Source: Archangium lipolyticum (GTDB lineage: Bacteria; Myxococcota; Myxococcia; Myxococcales; Myxococcaceae). Taken from it: DNA of 64,000 nt. The notes under the pieces are model-generated. The model saw only the letters and a program-made list of their open reading frames with translations, made no database searches and was not told the DNA's origin. The position numbers and the translations under genes are program-made. The DNA lies in NCBI RefSeq assembly GCF_024623785.1, contig NZ_JANKBZ010000011.1:1-64000 (forward strand). The letters are read 5' to 3'. Below, piece by piece: positions 12,279-21,364 of this stretch. The stretch's first letter is position 1, and the number at the start of each line of letters is the position of its first letter.

Positions 12279-12317
12279 CCCTGCTGCCGTCAGAGCGAAG
12301 TGCGAGAACCTTGAAAG
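12279..12317 (-). repeat. Degenerate copy of the dioxygenase gene 3' end
   Basis: The sequence ccgtcagagcga and its flanks resemble 11385-11422, which is the end of the dioxygenase gene and its downstream bases. About 30 of 38 positions agree by eye, including the TGA stop region. It sits just upstream of the dioxygenase gene. It may be the 3' remnant of a second, lost copy of that gene or of a tandem rearrangement. Confidence 0.4.
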
Positions 12318-12362
12318 CGCCCGTCAGGCCGTGTGGTGGTCGCGAACAGAGGGGAGAACCCA

Positions 12363-15300
12363 GTGAATCGAAGCAACACGCGTGTCACCACGCTCGCCGC
12401 CGCGAGCGTGTGGTTCGGCGTCATGGGATGTGGAGGCTCACATTCTCAGGAGCCGGGAGTCGATACACAGAAGTCCGTGGCGCGGGCGTTGAGCGGCAGC
12501 CCGGATTTCTTCATCCAGCAGGTGGTGAGCGAGGCCTCCAGCGCGGGGCCAGACTACGGGCCGCTCGTGAGAGTCACGGTGTGCAACCGGGGCACCCAGA
12601 GCGGCGCTCCCGATGAGGTGGATTTCGTCCTGTCCCAGGATGCGCTCATCACCCCGGGTCAGGATACGGTCGTCTATGACTTCTGGCTGAGGAGGACGCT
12701 GGTGCCGGGGGAGTGCACCACGATCGAGACGCGACTCAGGACCACGTTGGCGGCGGGGACATGGTTCCTGGGTGCGATCGCCGATCCTCATGGCTCGGTA
12801 GCGGAGCTCGATGAGAGCAACAACACCTTCTCCGGGGGCCAGGTGACGGTGGGCTCGAAGCCAGACTTCGTCGTCCAGTCGGTGAGCGGACCCGCCAGTG
12901 GCCTCACCGGCCAGCCCCTCAAGACGAACGTCACGGTGTGCAACCAGGGCACCGTCGCGGGCATCGCCTCGAGCGTGTGGCTGGTCCTGTCCCCGGACGA
13001 GGTCATCACCAGGACGGACCGTGTCTTCGGCTGGACCACGCTCACCTATCCTCTCTATCCGGGGCACTGCATTCCGGTGTCCCTCGAGGGCAGGATGCCC
13101 GCGGTCTCCGCGGGGGCCTGGTATCTGGGCGCCTATGTCGATCCGGATGACCGGCAGTTGGAGATCCTCGAGACCAACAACGGGCGCGGCACGCTCGTGG
13201 GCGTGGGCTCCCGGCCCGACCTGACCGTCACCGGGCTGAAGGGGGCACCCCAGACGGCGGCACTCGATGCGCCCCTCGGTGTCGACGTCACGGTGTGCAA
13301 CCAGGGCACCGCCTCCTCCGTGAGCGCTACCCCGGTGGAGGTATTCCTCTCCCAGGACGCGACCCTCTCCAAGGAGCAGGACTTCTTCGTAGGTGGGACC
13401 TCCGTGGGCGCGCTGTCACCCGGAGCCTGCACCACCGTGCCGCTCGTGGGGAAGGCCACCGTGCCCGCGGCTTCGCAGGGCGAGCTCCATCTGGCCGCCA
13501 TCGTCGATTCCTCCAACACCGTGCTGGAGCTCATCGAGAGCAACAACGCCTTCGTGGCCGGCACGCTGGGGGTGGGCAACGCGCCGGACTTCGTCGTCAC
13601 CCGGGTGAAGGGGCCGACCTTCGCGAGGATGGACACCTCCCTCGCGGCGTCCGTCACGGTGTGCAACCAGGGCACCGTGGAGGGGAGCACGGAGGTGGAC
13701 CTCGCTCTCTCCAAGGACGCGGTCATCCTCCCGGCGGCGCCGGTTGCGGGCGATGGTGACATCTTCCTGGTCCGAGCGACCACGCAGTCGTTGAAGCCAG
13801 GGCAGTGCCAGACGCTTCCAGTGACGGCCCCGGTGTCCCTGCCCTACTCGGAGGGAGATGGGGAGTACCACCTGGGAGCCATCGTCGACCCGCGCAACAC
13901 CCAGGTCGAGCTCCTCGAGCACAACAACACCCGTGCGGTGGGGGGTGTGGGGATCGGTGAGGGTCCGGACTTCGTCGTCCAGTCGGTGAGCGCGCCGTCG
14001 AGCATCAAGAACGGAGAGGTGTTCTCCGCGACCGTCACTGTCTGCAACCAGGGAACCACGAGCTACGGCGCGCTCGTGCAGCTGGGCCTGGAGTCCAGCC
14101 TGGATCCCCTCGATCCGTCCTGGGGCCTGTTCATGACCAACGATACGGGGTCGCTGCCCGAGGGCGAGTGCATCCCATTGACGTTCTCCGGCCGCGTCTC
14201 CCTGGGCGAGGGCGCCTACCACCTCGTGGCCGTCGTGGACCCGCATGATTTCTCGCGAGAGCTCATCGAGAGCAACAACGAGCACGTCGAGGGGCTCGTC
14301 GGAGTCGGCGGCCGGCCGGACTTCGTCGTCTCGAAGGTGTCGGGGCCCTCGGGCGTGAAGCCGGGAGAGTCCTTCTCGACGGCCGTCACCGTGTGCAACC
14401 AGGGCACCACGAGCGGAGCGACGGGCGTGTCGCTCCTGCTGTCGTCCGATGCGGACCTCGTCTCACCCTCGCCGAGCGGGTCTCGGCTCATCGTGAAGGA
14501 GACGGAGGTGGGCCTCCTGGACCCGGGTGCGTGCACCGAGGTCCAGATGACCGGCAACGCCTCCCTCCCGGAGGGTACGTACTACCTGGGAGCCATCGCC
14601 GACCGGGCCAACTCGGTGAAGGAGCTCATCGAGACCAACAACGCCTTCGTGGACGGGCAGATGGGGATCGGCAGCCGGCCGGACTTCACCGTCAAGGCGC
14701 TGTCGGGACCGGCCGTCACGCGACCAGGGGAGTCCTTCCGTGTCTCCTTCACCGTGTGCAACCCCGGCAACCTGGAGGCGGGCACGGACGTGTCGCTCCT
14801 GCTCTCCCGGGACAAGGTCATCACCGTGCCGGGGACTCCGGATGAGGAGGAGGATGTGCTCGTGGGCGGCGCCCCGGTGGAGCCTCTCGAGCCCGGTGCG
14901 TGCCGTCAGTTGACGGTGGAGGCCAGCGTTCCCACGGCCGCGAACCTCCCGGTGGGCGAGTACCACCTGGCGGCCATCGTCGATCCGCGGCAGCTCCAGG
15001 CCGAGCTCCTCGAGAGCAACAACGTGTCCGCGAGAATCGTGCTGGGCGTGGGCCATGCGCCGGACTTCGTCGTCACGGCCGTGCAGGGAGTCCCGAGCGC
15101 GATGCAGGACACGGTCTTCACGGCCTCCGTCACTGTGTGCAACCAGGGCACGAGCGACGGTGATGCGAACGTCGTACTGGTCCTGTCCTCCGACAAGGTC
15201 ATCTTCTCCCGGCAGTCCTACGGATACCCGGATTACTCCTCGGGCTGGATTCCCACGGAGATGATTCCCGCGGGGCAGTGCATCACGCGATCGCTGTCGG

Positions 15301-18300
15301 CCTACGTCAGCAGCTCGCTGACCGATGGACCCTGGTACCTGGGCGCCGTCGTGGATCCATACAACACCCGGGCCGAGCTCTTCGAGCGCAACAACACGCT
15401 CGTCGGAGACGTGATGGGCATCGGCTCCAAGCCGGACTTCATCGTCACGAAGGTGGCCGGGCCGTCGAGCGCGAAGCCGGGAGAGCCCTTCACGGCTTCC
15501 GCCACCGTCTGCAACCAGGGCACCGTGAGCGGGGACTCCCAGGTGACGTTCTTCCTCTCGGAGGACGAGGCCATCGCCCCATCCGACCTCTCGCTCACGA
15601 GCGTGTCCGCGGGCTCGCTGACCCAGGGAACGTGCACCACCGTGTCGGCGCGGACCAGCACCTCCCTGTCCGGAGTGGCCCGGTTCCTGGGCGCCATCGT
15701 CACGCCCGTCACCCCTGATGGGGAGTTCATCGAGAACAACAACTCGCGCGTGGGCGAGCGGGTGGGCTTCGGCGACGCGCCGGACTTCATCGTCACGCAC
15801 GTGACGGGGCCGGCGAACGCGAAGCCGGGAGAGCCCTTCACGGCTTCCGCCACGGTGTGCAACCAGGGCACCGTGAGCGGCTCCACGGACGTACAGGTGT
15901 TCCTCTCCTCGGGGGATCAGCTCCAGCCGCTCGGCCTCGTGTCGGTGGGGATGCTGGGCGCGGGGCAGTGCACCACGGTGTCCCTGCAGCTCACGGGCGC
16001 TCCCGAGGGGTCATGGCACCTGGGTGCCATCGCGGATCCGCTCCACACCCAGGGCGAGCTCGTCCCGGGCAACAACACGTACGTGGGAGGCGTGCTGGGC
16101 GTCGGTGAGAAGCCGGACCTGGTCATCCGAGAGGTGACGGCACCGGCGAGCGTGTGGCAGGGAGACTCCTTCTCCGTGTCCGTCACCGTCTGCAACCAGG
16201 GCACTCTGAGGGGAACCTCGGACGTGGAGATCGTGCTGTCACCCGACGGAGCCGTTCCTCCGTACCGGGCGACGAGCGCGGTTCTCGGCACGTTGTTCCC
16301 GCCCGAGCTCGCGCCAGGGCAGTGCACCACGGAGGTGCTGACCACCTCCACCTCCTGGACCCAGCACCAGGGCGCGTACCGCCTGGACGCCGTGGTGGAT
16401 CCGTCCAACCACCTGCCCGAGCTCATCGAGTCCAACAACACGGCCGTGTCCGACCCGATGGGCGTCGGCCACTCGCACGACTTCTTCGTCAAGGAGGTGT
16501 CGGGCCCGGCGACTGCTCGTCCGGGAGCGCCGTTCAGCGTGTCCGCCACGGTGTGCAACCAGGGCCTGGGGACGTACCCAGCGGATATCGCGTTCGTGCT
16601 GTCGGCCGACGAGAACCTCTCGCTCCCATCGGGGACCTCGTCCCAGCCGGGGAGCAACGTGCTCCTGGGCCGCCGCTCCATCCCGGACTACGTGGAGGAG
16701 GGGCAGTGCGTTCCCGTGTCCATGGAGGTCAGCACGTCCCTGGAGGGCGCGTGGTACCTGGGCGCCATCGTCAACCCGGACAAGTCGCAGTTGGAGTTCA
16801 TCGGGAACAACAACACGCGCGTGGGCCAGCGGATGGGGCTGGGCCTCCTGCCGGACTTCGTCATCAAGGAGGTGTCGGGTCCGGCGAACGCCAGGCCCGG
16901 AGGTGCCTTCACGGCCTCCGCCACGGTGTGCAACCAGGGCACCGTGAGCGGCTCCACGGATGTGCGCTTCCTGCTGTCGCGGGACGAGGCGATCGTCCCA
17001 CCGGGCACCCCGCTCGCCGAGTGGGACGTGCTGCTCGGGAGCACGAGCGGCGGCACGCTGGTTCCGGGGCAGTGCGCCACGGTGCGGGCGCCCGTCCAGA
17101 CTCCCTCCGTTCCCGAGGGCGGGTATTACCTGGGGGCCGAGGCCGTACCGGTCAACGGCCAGCCGGAGCTGCTCGGACACAACAACACGCGCGCGAGTGG
17201 CCTGGTGGAGGTCGGCAGCCTTCCGGACTTCCACATCACGGCGGTGACGGGCCCCGCGAGCCATGATCCGGGTTGGGTCTACATCAAGGCCTCCGCCACG
17301 GTGTGCAACCAGGGCACCGTCGTGAGTGGTTCCACGGACGTGTCCTTCTTCCTCTCCGCGGATGCGGTCATCACCGCGCCGGGGCCACAGGGTGGAGGAG
17401 ACACGCTCCTGAGCAGCGCGTCCGTTGGAGCGCTGGCGGTGGGCCAGTGCACCCAGGTGTCCGTCTCCGCTCAGGTTCCCCCGGTGACCGAGGGGCCGTA
17501 TCACCTGGGTGCCCTCGTCGATCCCTCCAACGGCACGCGGGAGTTCATCGAGGACAACAACGCCCGAGCGGGCGACCCGATGGGGATCGGCCACGCGCCG
17601 GACTTCATCGTCACGGCGGTGACGAGGCCAGAGAGCCAGAGGTCGCCGGAGAGCGCCTTCACCTCGTCCGTCACGGTGTGCAACCAGGGGACCGCGTGGG
17701 GCTCCCCGGAGGTGGCACTCTTCCTGTCGCCGGAGGTGAACACCCCGTCGTCCCAGGACGTCTTCCTGGGGTCCTCCTACCTCGGGCACCGTCCGGGGCC
17801 GGATCAGTGCGTCACGGTGCCCCTGCGGGCCTCCTTCAACCGGCTGCCCGAGGGGAAGTACACCCTGCGCGCGGTGGTGGATCCATCCCACGCCGTCCAG
17901 GAGCTCCTCGAGGGCAACAACACCTACGTGAGCGGCCAGATGACCATGGGTTTCCAGTCGGACCTCACCGTCCAGTCGGTGACGGGGCCTTCGAGCGTGG
18001 AGGCGGGGTCGTCCTTCCGGACCCTCGTCACGGTGTGCAACGAGGGCACCGCGGACTCCATCACGAAGGTGCAGCTGCTGCTCTCCGGAGACGAGGTCCT
18101 CACGCCCGCGAACCAGCCCGGGGGGGACTGGCTGCTGGGCAGCGCGTCCGTCGGCCAGCTGCCACGAGGGCAGTGCGCCACGGTGCCGGTGTCCGCCCAG
18201 ACCACGGGCCTCCCCGAGGGGGTGTATCACCTGGGCGCCCTCGTCGATCCGCACGGCGAGGATTGGGAGTTCCGTGAGGACAACAACACGAGGGAGCAGG

Positions 18301-19463
18301 GCCTGTTCAGCATCGGCTCCGGGTCGGACTTCGTCATCACGAAGGTGACGGGGCCGGAGACCGTGACGCAGTGGACGCTCTTCCCCGCGTCCGTCACGGT
18401 GTGCAACCAGGGAACCCGGGACACGTACGGGGAGGTGGAGCTCGTCCTCTCCCAGGACACCACCATCGCCCCGCCAGGCTCGGCCGGGAGCGACGACCTC
18501 TCCCTCGCTTCAGCACCCTTGTTCCTGATGTCCGGTGCGTGCGAGAGCACGGCGCTGACGCCTCATGTCCCCGTGTCCGAGGGGGTGTTCCACCTGGGCG
18601 CCATCACCCGCTCCGAGAACCTGGTGCCAGAGCTCATCACGAGCAATGACACGTTCCTGGGAGGCCGGCTGGGGGTGGGCGACCAGGCGGACCTCGTCAT
18701 CCAGAATGTGTCCGTCCCGGCGCGGATGCAGCTCGGTGCCACCGTCACCGCGTCCGTGACCGTCTGCAACCAGGGCGCCACGAGCACCTATTCCGACGTG
18801 GAGCTCGTGCTCTCCGAGGACAGGGACATCCGCTCGTCGTTGTCCCCGTTCAGGGACATCCAGCTCGCCAGCGCATACACCTACCTGCCAGCGGGACAGT
18901 GCACCCCGGTCCAGCTGTCCGTGAACGGAGTCTTCGCCCCGACGGAGGGAGGCTGGTACGTGGGCGCCATCGTGGATGTGCAGGGCAACACGCCGGAGAT
19001 CTTCGAGGACAACAACGTGTACGTGGGCCCCGAGGTGAGCGTGGGAACCGGACTGGACTTCGCCGTCACGAAGGTGGTGGCGCCGGGAAGTGTCGTGCCG
19101 GGTGAGAACTTCCAGGTGCGCGTGGACGTGTGCAATCAGGGAGACGTGGCGGGCAGCACGCGAGTGGATCTCGTCCTCTCGTCGGACACGACCCTCATCC
19201 CCGGGGAGGGTGTTCCAGGGGATGTCTTCCTCGGCAGCGCCCTCACGAACACGCTGAGCCCCGGGCAGTGCGGGATTCTGATGTTCTCGCCCTGGACCTC
19301 GATTCCGCCCGCCCTGGCTTCGGGGGGTTGGTATCTGGGCGCCATCGCGGACCCGGACGGCCAGCAGCCAGAGTTGCTCGAGGGCAACAACGCGCTCGCG
19401 AGCGACCTGGTGGTCTGGGGCAACAACGCGCGAGCGGGTAACACCGTGCTGGTGGAGCCGTAG
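12363..19463 (+). CDS. Giant lipoprotein with 19 cysteine-paired CARDB repeats
   Basis: This 2366-residue secreted protein starts at GTG 12363, with GGGGAG seven bases upstream. An in-frame GTG at 12333 is less likely. A lipoprotein signal is present (TTLAAASVWFGVMGCGG), predicting a lipid anchor on the first cysteine. The rest is 19 tandem CARDB-type (Ig-like beta-sandwich) repeats of about 121 residues, each beginning like SKPDFVVQSVSGP and ending with an ESNN-like turn. Every repeat has one Cys in the VTVCNQGT strand and a second in a (P/A)GQCTTV strand, a 19/19 pattern that suggests one disulfide per domain. CARDB repeats usually mediate cell-surface adhesion or spacing. No enzyme domain is visible. 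It stands alone and is followed by a long hairpin. A role in adhesion is inferred. Confidence 0.85.
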   Translation: MNRSNTRVTTLAAASVWFGVMGCGGSHSQEPGVDTQKSVARALSGSPDFFIQQVVSEASSAGPDYGPLVRVTVCNRGTQSGAPDEVDFVLSQDALITPGQDTVVYDFWLRRTLVPGECTTIETRLRTTLAAGTWFLGAIADPHGSVAELDESNNTFSGGQVTVGSKPDFVVQSVSGPASGLTGQPLKTNVTVCNQGTVAGIASSVWLVLSPDEVITRTDRVFGWTTLTYPLYPGHCIPVSLEGRMPAVSAGAWYLGAYVDPDDRQLEILETNNGRGTLVGVGSRPDLTVTGLKGAPQTAALDAPLGVDVTVCNQGTASSVSATPVEVFLSQDATLSKEQDFFVGGTSVGALSPGACTTVPLVGKATVPAASQGELHLAAIVDSSNTVLELIESNNAFVAGTLGVGNAPDFVVTRVKGPTFARMDTSLAASVTVCNQGTVEGSTEVDLALSKDAVILPAAPVAGDGDIFLVRATTQSLKPGQCQTLPVTAPVSLPYSEGDGEYHLGAIVDPRNTQVELLEHNNTRAVGGVGIGEGPDFVVQSVSAPSSIKNGEVFSATVTVCNQGTTSYGALVQLGLESSLDPLDPSWGLFMTNDTGSLPEGECIPLTFSGRVSLGEGAYHLVAVVDPHDFSRELIESNNEHVEGLVGVGGRPDFVVSKVSGPSGVKPGESFSTAVTVCNQGTTSGATGVSLLLSSDADLVSPSPSGSRLIVKETEVGLLDPGACTEVQMTGNASLPEGTYYLGAIADRANSVKELIETNNAFVDGQMGIGSRPDFTVKALSGPAVTRPGESFRVSFTVCNPGNLEAGTDVSLLLSRDKVITVPGTPDEEEDVLVGGAPVEPLEPGACRQLTVEASVPTAANLPVGEYHLAAIVDPRQLQAELLESNNVSARIVLGVGHAPDFVVTAVQGVPSAMQDTVFTASVTVCNQGTSDGDANVVLVLSSDKVIFSRQSYGYPDYSSGWIPTEMIPAGQCITRSLSAYVSSSLTDGPWYLGAVVDPYNTRAELFERNNTLVGDVMGIGSKPDFIVTKVAGPSSAKPGEPFTASATVCNQGTVSGDSQVTFFLSEDEAIAPSDLSLTSVSAGSLTQGTCTTVSARTSTSLSGVARFLGAIVTPVTPDGEFIENNNSRVGERVGFGDAPDFIVTHVTGPANAKPGEPFTASATVCNQGTVSGSTDVQVFLSSGDQLQPLGLVSVGMLGAGQCTTVSLQLTGAPEGSWHLGAIADPLHTQGELVPGNNTYVGGVLGVGEKPDLVIREVTAPASVWQGDSFSVSVTVCNQGTLRGTSDVEIVLSPDGAVPPYRATSAVLGTLFPPELAPGQCTTEVLTTSTSWTQHQGAYRLDAVVDPSNHLPELIESNNTAVSDPMGVGHSHDFFVKEVSGPATARPGAPFSVSATVCNQGLGTYPADIAFVLSADENLSLPSGTSSQPGSNVLLGRRSIPDYVEEGQCVPVSMEVSTSLEGAWYLGAIVNPDKSQLEFIGNNNTRVGQRMGLGLLPDFVIKEVSGPANARPGGAFTASATVCNQGTVSGSTDVRFLLSRDEAIVPPGTPLAEWDVLLGSTSGGTLVPGQCATVRAPVQTPSVPEGGYYLGAEAVPVNGQPELLGHNNTRASGLVEVGSLPDFHITAVTGPASHDPGWVYIKASATVCNQGTVVSGSTDVSFFLSADAVITAPGPQGGGDTLLSSASVGALAVGQCTQVSVSAQVPPVTEGPYHLGALVDPSNGTREFIEDNNARAGDPMGIGHAPDFIVTAVTRPESQRSPESAFTSSVTVCNQGTAWGSPEVALFLSPEVNTPSSQDVFLGSSYLGHRPGPDQCVTVPLRASFNRLPEGKYTLRAVVDPSHAVQELLEGNNTYVSGQMTMGFQSDLTVQSVTGPSSVEAGSSFRTLVTVCNEGTADSITKVQLLLSGDEVLTPANQPGGDWLLGSASVGQLPRGQCATVPVSAQTTGLPEGVYHLGALVDPHGEDWEFREDNNTREQGLFSIGSGSDFVITKVTGPETVTQWTLFPASVTVCNQGTRDTYGEVELVLSQDTTIAPPGSAGSDDLSLASAPLFLMSGACESTALTPHVPVSEGVFHLGAITRSENLVPELITSNDTFLGGRLGVGDQADLVIQNVSVPARMQLGATVTASVTVCNQGATSTYSDVELVLSEDRDIRSSLSPFRDIQLASAYTYLPAGQCTPVQLSVNGVFAPTEGGWYVGAIVDVQGNTPEIFEDNNVYVGPEVSVGTGLDFAVTKVVAPGSVVPGENFQVRVDVCNQGDVAGSTRVDLVLSSDTTLIPGEGVPGDVFLGSALTNTLSPGQCGILMFSPWTSIPPALASGGWYLGAIADPDGQQPELLEGNNALASDLVVWGNNARAGNTVLVEP
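12567..19137 (+). repeat. 19 tandem CARDB coding repeats (about 364 bp)
   Basis: A conserved coding core (acggtgtgcaaccagggcac or close variants) recurs 19 times, near 12580, 12938, 13295, 13662, 14042, 14390, 14755, 15138, 15508, 15857, 16190, 16553, 16927, 17300, 17677, 18038, 18400, 18763 and 19130. Spacing is about 330-380 bp. The core is nearly identical in DNA while the rest of each repeat has diverged. Confidence 0.85.
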
Positions 19464-19491
19464 CCAGCAGGAGCACCAGGTGGGGCCTAAT

Positions 19492-19538
19492 GTCGCCGGG
19501 CGTGAACTTCTTACTCCGAAGAGGTTCCGCCCGGTGAC
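19492..19538. terminator. Long near-perfect hairpin after the CARDB gene
   Basis: GTCGCCGGGCG pairs with CGCCCGGTGAC and, inside it, GAACTTCTT pairs with AAGAGGTTC. This gives about 20 base pairs with two G-T wobbles, one bulged T and a 6-base loop. It lies 28 bases past the CARDB stop and 97 bases before the cyclophilin start. There is no T run after it, so it may block RNA decay or act with Rho rather than as a classical intrinsic terminator. Confidence 0.55.
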
Positions 19539-19634
19539 ACGGGCGTTCGACAAAGTGGAACGGCCGCCGATTTTCAGCGCATGCTCCACGTGCGCACAGC
19601 GATCGATGACCACCGCGCGACAAAGGAAGGAAGA

Positions 19635-20150
19635 ATGGCGAACATCAAGGACCCGGAAAACACCATCATCATGGAGACGACGAAGGGCAAGGTCGTCATC
19701 GAGCTTCGCCCCGATCTGGCTCCGGGCCATGTGGCCCGCATCAAGGAGCTGACGCGGGAGGGCGCCTATGACGGCGTCGTCTTCCACCGCGTGATCTCCG
19801 GCTTCATGGCGCAGACCGGCGACGTCAAGTTCGGCAAGTCCACGGGCCCCGACTTCAACCCGAACCGCGCGGGCCAGGGCGGCTCCTCCAAGCCGGACCT
19901 GAAGGCGGAGTTCAACACCGCCAACCACAAGCGCGGTGCGTGCTCGATGGCGCGCGCGCAGAACCCCAACTCCGCCAACTCCCAGTTCTTCATCGTCTTC
20001 GACGACGCGTCCTTCCTGGACCGTCAGTACACGGTCTGGGGACAGGTGATCGAAGGCATGGAGAATGTCGACAAGATCAAGCGCGGCGAGCCCGTCGTGG
20101 ATCCCGACAAGATCATCTCCATGAAGGTCGCCGCGGACATCAAGGCCTGA
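19635..20150 (+). CDS. Peptidyl-prolyl cis-trans isomerase, cyclophilin type
   Basis: This is a 171-residue cyclophilin. Conserved active-site residues are visible in FHRVISGFMAQTGD (catalytic Arg), the GTGx-like segment in an AGQGG context, and ANSQFFIVFDD (substrate-binding Gln/Phe). It catalyses proline isomerisation in protein folding. There is no signal peptide, so it is cytoplasmic. ATG 19635 was chosen because AAGGAAGG lies five bases upstream. An in-frame start at 19581 adds a poorly conserved tail and lacks this site. The gene is monocistronic and is followed by a hairpin at 20174-20212. Confidence 0.92.
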   Translation: MANIKDPENTIIMETTKGKVVIELRPDLAPGHVARIKELTREGAYDGVVFHRVISGFMAQTGDVKFGKSTGPDFNPNRAGQGGSSKPDLKAEFNTANHKRGACSMARAQNPNSANSQFFIVFDDASFLDRQYTVWGQVIEGMENVDKIKRGEPVVDPDKIISMKVAADIKA

Positions 20151-20173
20151 TCGGCGGCACCGCCAACGCTTCG

Positions 20174-20212
20174 CCGAGGCAGGTGCAGAGGTTCTCCTGG
20201 CACCTGCCTCGG
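20174..20212 (+). terminator. Terminator-like hairpin after cyclophilin gene
   Basis: CCGAGGCAGGTGC and GCACCTGCCTCGG form a perfect 13-bp stem with a 13-base loop, 24 bases after the cyclophilin stop. It is not followed by a T run, as is common in high-GC genomes. Confidence 0.6.
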
Positions 20213-20288
20213 TAGCACCCCGCTGGCCCTGCCGCGCCGGGCCTACGAGGCGCCAGGGTGGAGCGCGCCCTCCCGACGCGCATCACCA

Positions 20289-20444
20289 GGCGAAGTCCTC
20301 CTCGACGAGCCGCAGGTCCTCATCCTCGACGAGCCCCTCACGATGAACTTCGTCCTGGGTGCGCTGCTGGTGCTCGCGGGCATCGGGCTGGTCAGCGGGG
20401 AGGCATGGCTGCGCCGCCTGCTGGGACGGGCCCCAAGCGCATGA
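20289..20444 (+). pseudogene. Remnant of an EamA/DMT transporter C-terminus
   Basis: In one frame this stretch reads EPLTMNFVLGALLVLAGIG and on to a basic tail GRAPSA and a TGA stop at 20442-20444. That resembles the last membrane helix and tail of an EamA-type (drug/metabolite) transporter. The preceding residues (VLLDEPQVLILD) look more like an ABC-transporter Walker B region, so the remnant may be a fusion of two gene fragments. There is no upstream coding region or start, so it is judged non-functional. Confidence 0.45.
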
Positions 20445-20587
20445 CTCCGACGGGAAAGCCAGGAGGAAACTCCGCCCGTGTCCAAGCTGAGCTCGCTCGT
20501 TGCCGGTGGCTGGCATGAGGCGCGCGGCGGGGCTCGATTCCACGCCGCGTCCGCCCAAATCGTGCCATCCATGAAGGAAACCTCGCC

Positions 20588-21328
20588 TTGTCGGACCAAA
20601 TCCTGAGGCTGAACGCCAGAGGGCTGGCGGGTTTTCTCCTGGTGCTCATAACGGCCCTCGGTGCCCAGGCTGAGCCGCCCTCTTCCACGCTCCCTGGCCG
20701 TAAGCCAGACTCCAGGGAACCCTGGGGCGCTTTTCTTGGCAAGGCCGCACATGAAGTCATTGGCATAGAATACACTTTGCAGCACCCCTCCAGCGTCGTC
20801 TTCCTCAACACCGCCAGCCTCTCCATCATCGTAAGAGAGGGGAAGTTGGGGAACCCCGAGCGTCTTTCAGAATTCGTGAGGTTCTTGCGCCCGGACATCA
20901 CCGATACCCGTCTCCTCGTACTGTTCGAGCTCAAACCGGACGATGAGGAGTCGCGCAGGGAAGGGAGAGAACAGGCGGGGCGATACCTGGCGGCGCTCAA
21001 TGAGGCCGTCAAGCCCGACAAGAAGCTCGTGGGAGGCATTGGCTTCAAGGGATCCCTCTTTCTCGAATTCGAGAACGGGGGAGCACTCTGGGCCTTGTCC
21101 TGGCACACGCCAGAGCCCGGGGTGACTTTGTACCGCTGGAGCTACCGGCGCAAGAAGCCTCATGCTTCATGGAAAGAGCGAACGGCCCAGAAGGAAGAGG
21201 AGCTGCCCAGGGAAGAAATAGAACAACGCGGTGAGTTGGTCGAGCAGGCGATCCGGGCTGCGTATGACAAGGGCGAACGCCCCAAGGGCTTCCAGGGCCA
21301 GGTCTACCTGCCCGTGGACTGCCGCTGA
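20588..21328 (+). CDS. Unrecognised secreted protein
   Basis: I do not recognise this 246-residue protein. A TTG start at 20588 fits best: AAGGAAA lies about 8 bases upstream, and a signal peptide follows (RGLAGFLLVLITALGAQAEP). The mature part is alpha/beta-like with charged segments, for example TDTRLLVLFELKPDDEESRR and LFLEFENGGALWALSW, and a lysine/glutamate-rich C-terminal helix before PVDCR. Its stop is directly followed by the next unrecognised gene in the same direction, so they may form a pair. The base composition is somewhat less GC-biased than the surrounding genes, suggesting an accessory origin. No enzymatic motif is seen. Confidence 0.6.
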   Translation: MSDQILRLNARGLAGFLLVLITALGAQAEPPSSTLPGRKPDSREPWGAFLGKAAHEVIGIEYTLQHPSSVVFLNTASLSIIVREGKLGNPERLSEFVRFLRPDITDTRLLVLFELKPDDEESRREGREQAGRYLAALNEAVKPDKKLVGGIGFKGSLFLEFENGGALWALSWHTPEPGVTLYRWSYRRKKPHASWKERTAQKEEELPREEIEQRGELVEQAIRAAYDKGERPKGFQGQVYLPVDCR

Positions 21329-21364
21329 GTGGGCGGGAGGCGTCTGCCAACCTCGGAGCGAGCG

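Noticed and set aside
13416-18254. Long open frames antisense to the CARDB gene
   Set aside because: They are His/Arg/Gly-rich shadows produced by the GC-rich periodic coding of the opposite strand, with no start context or domain.
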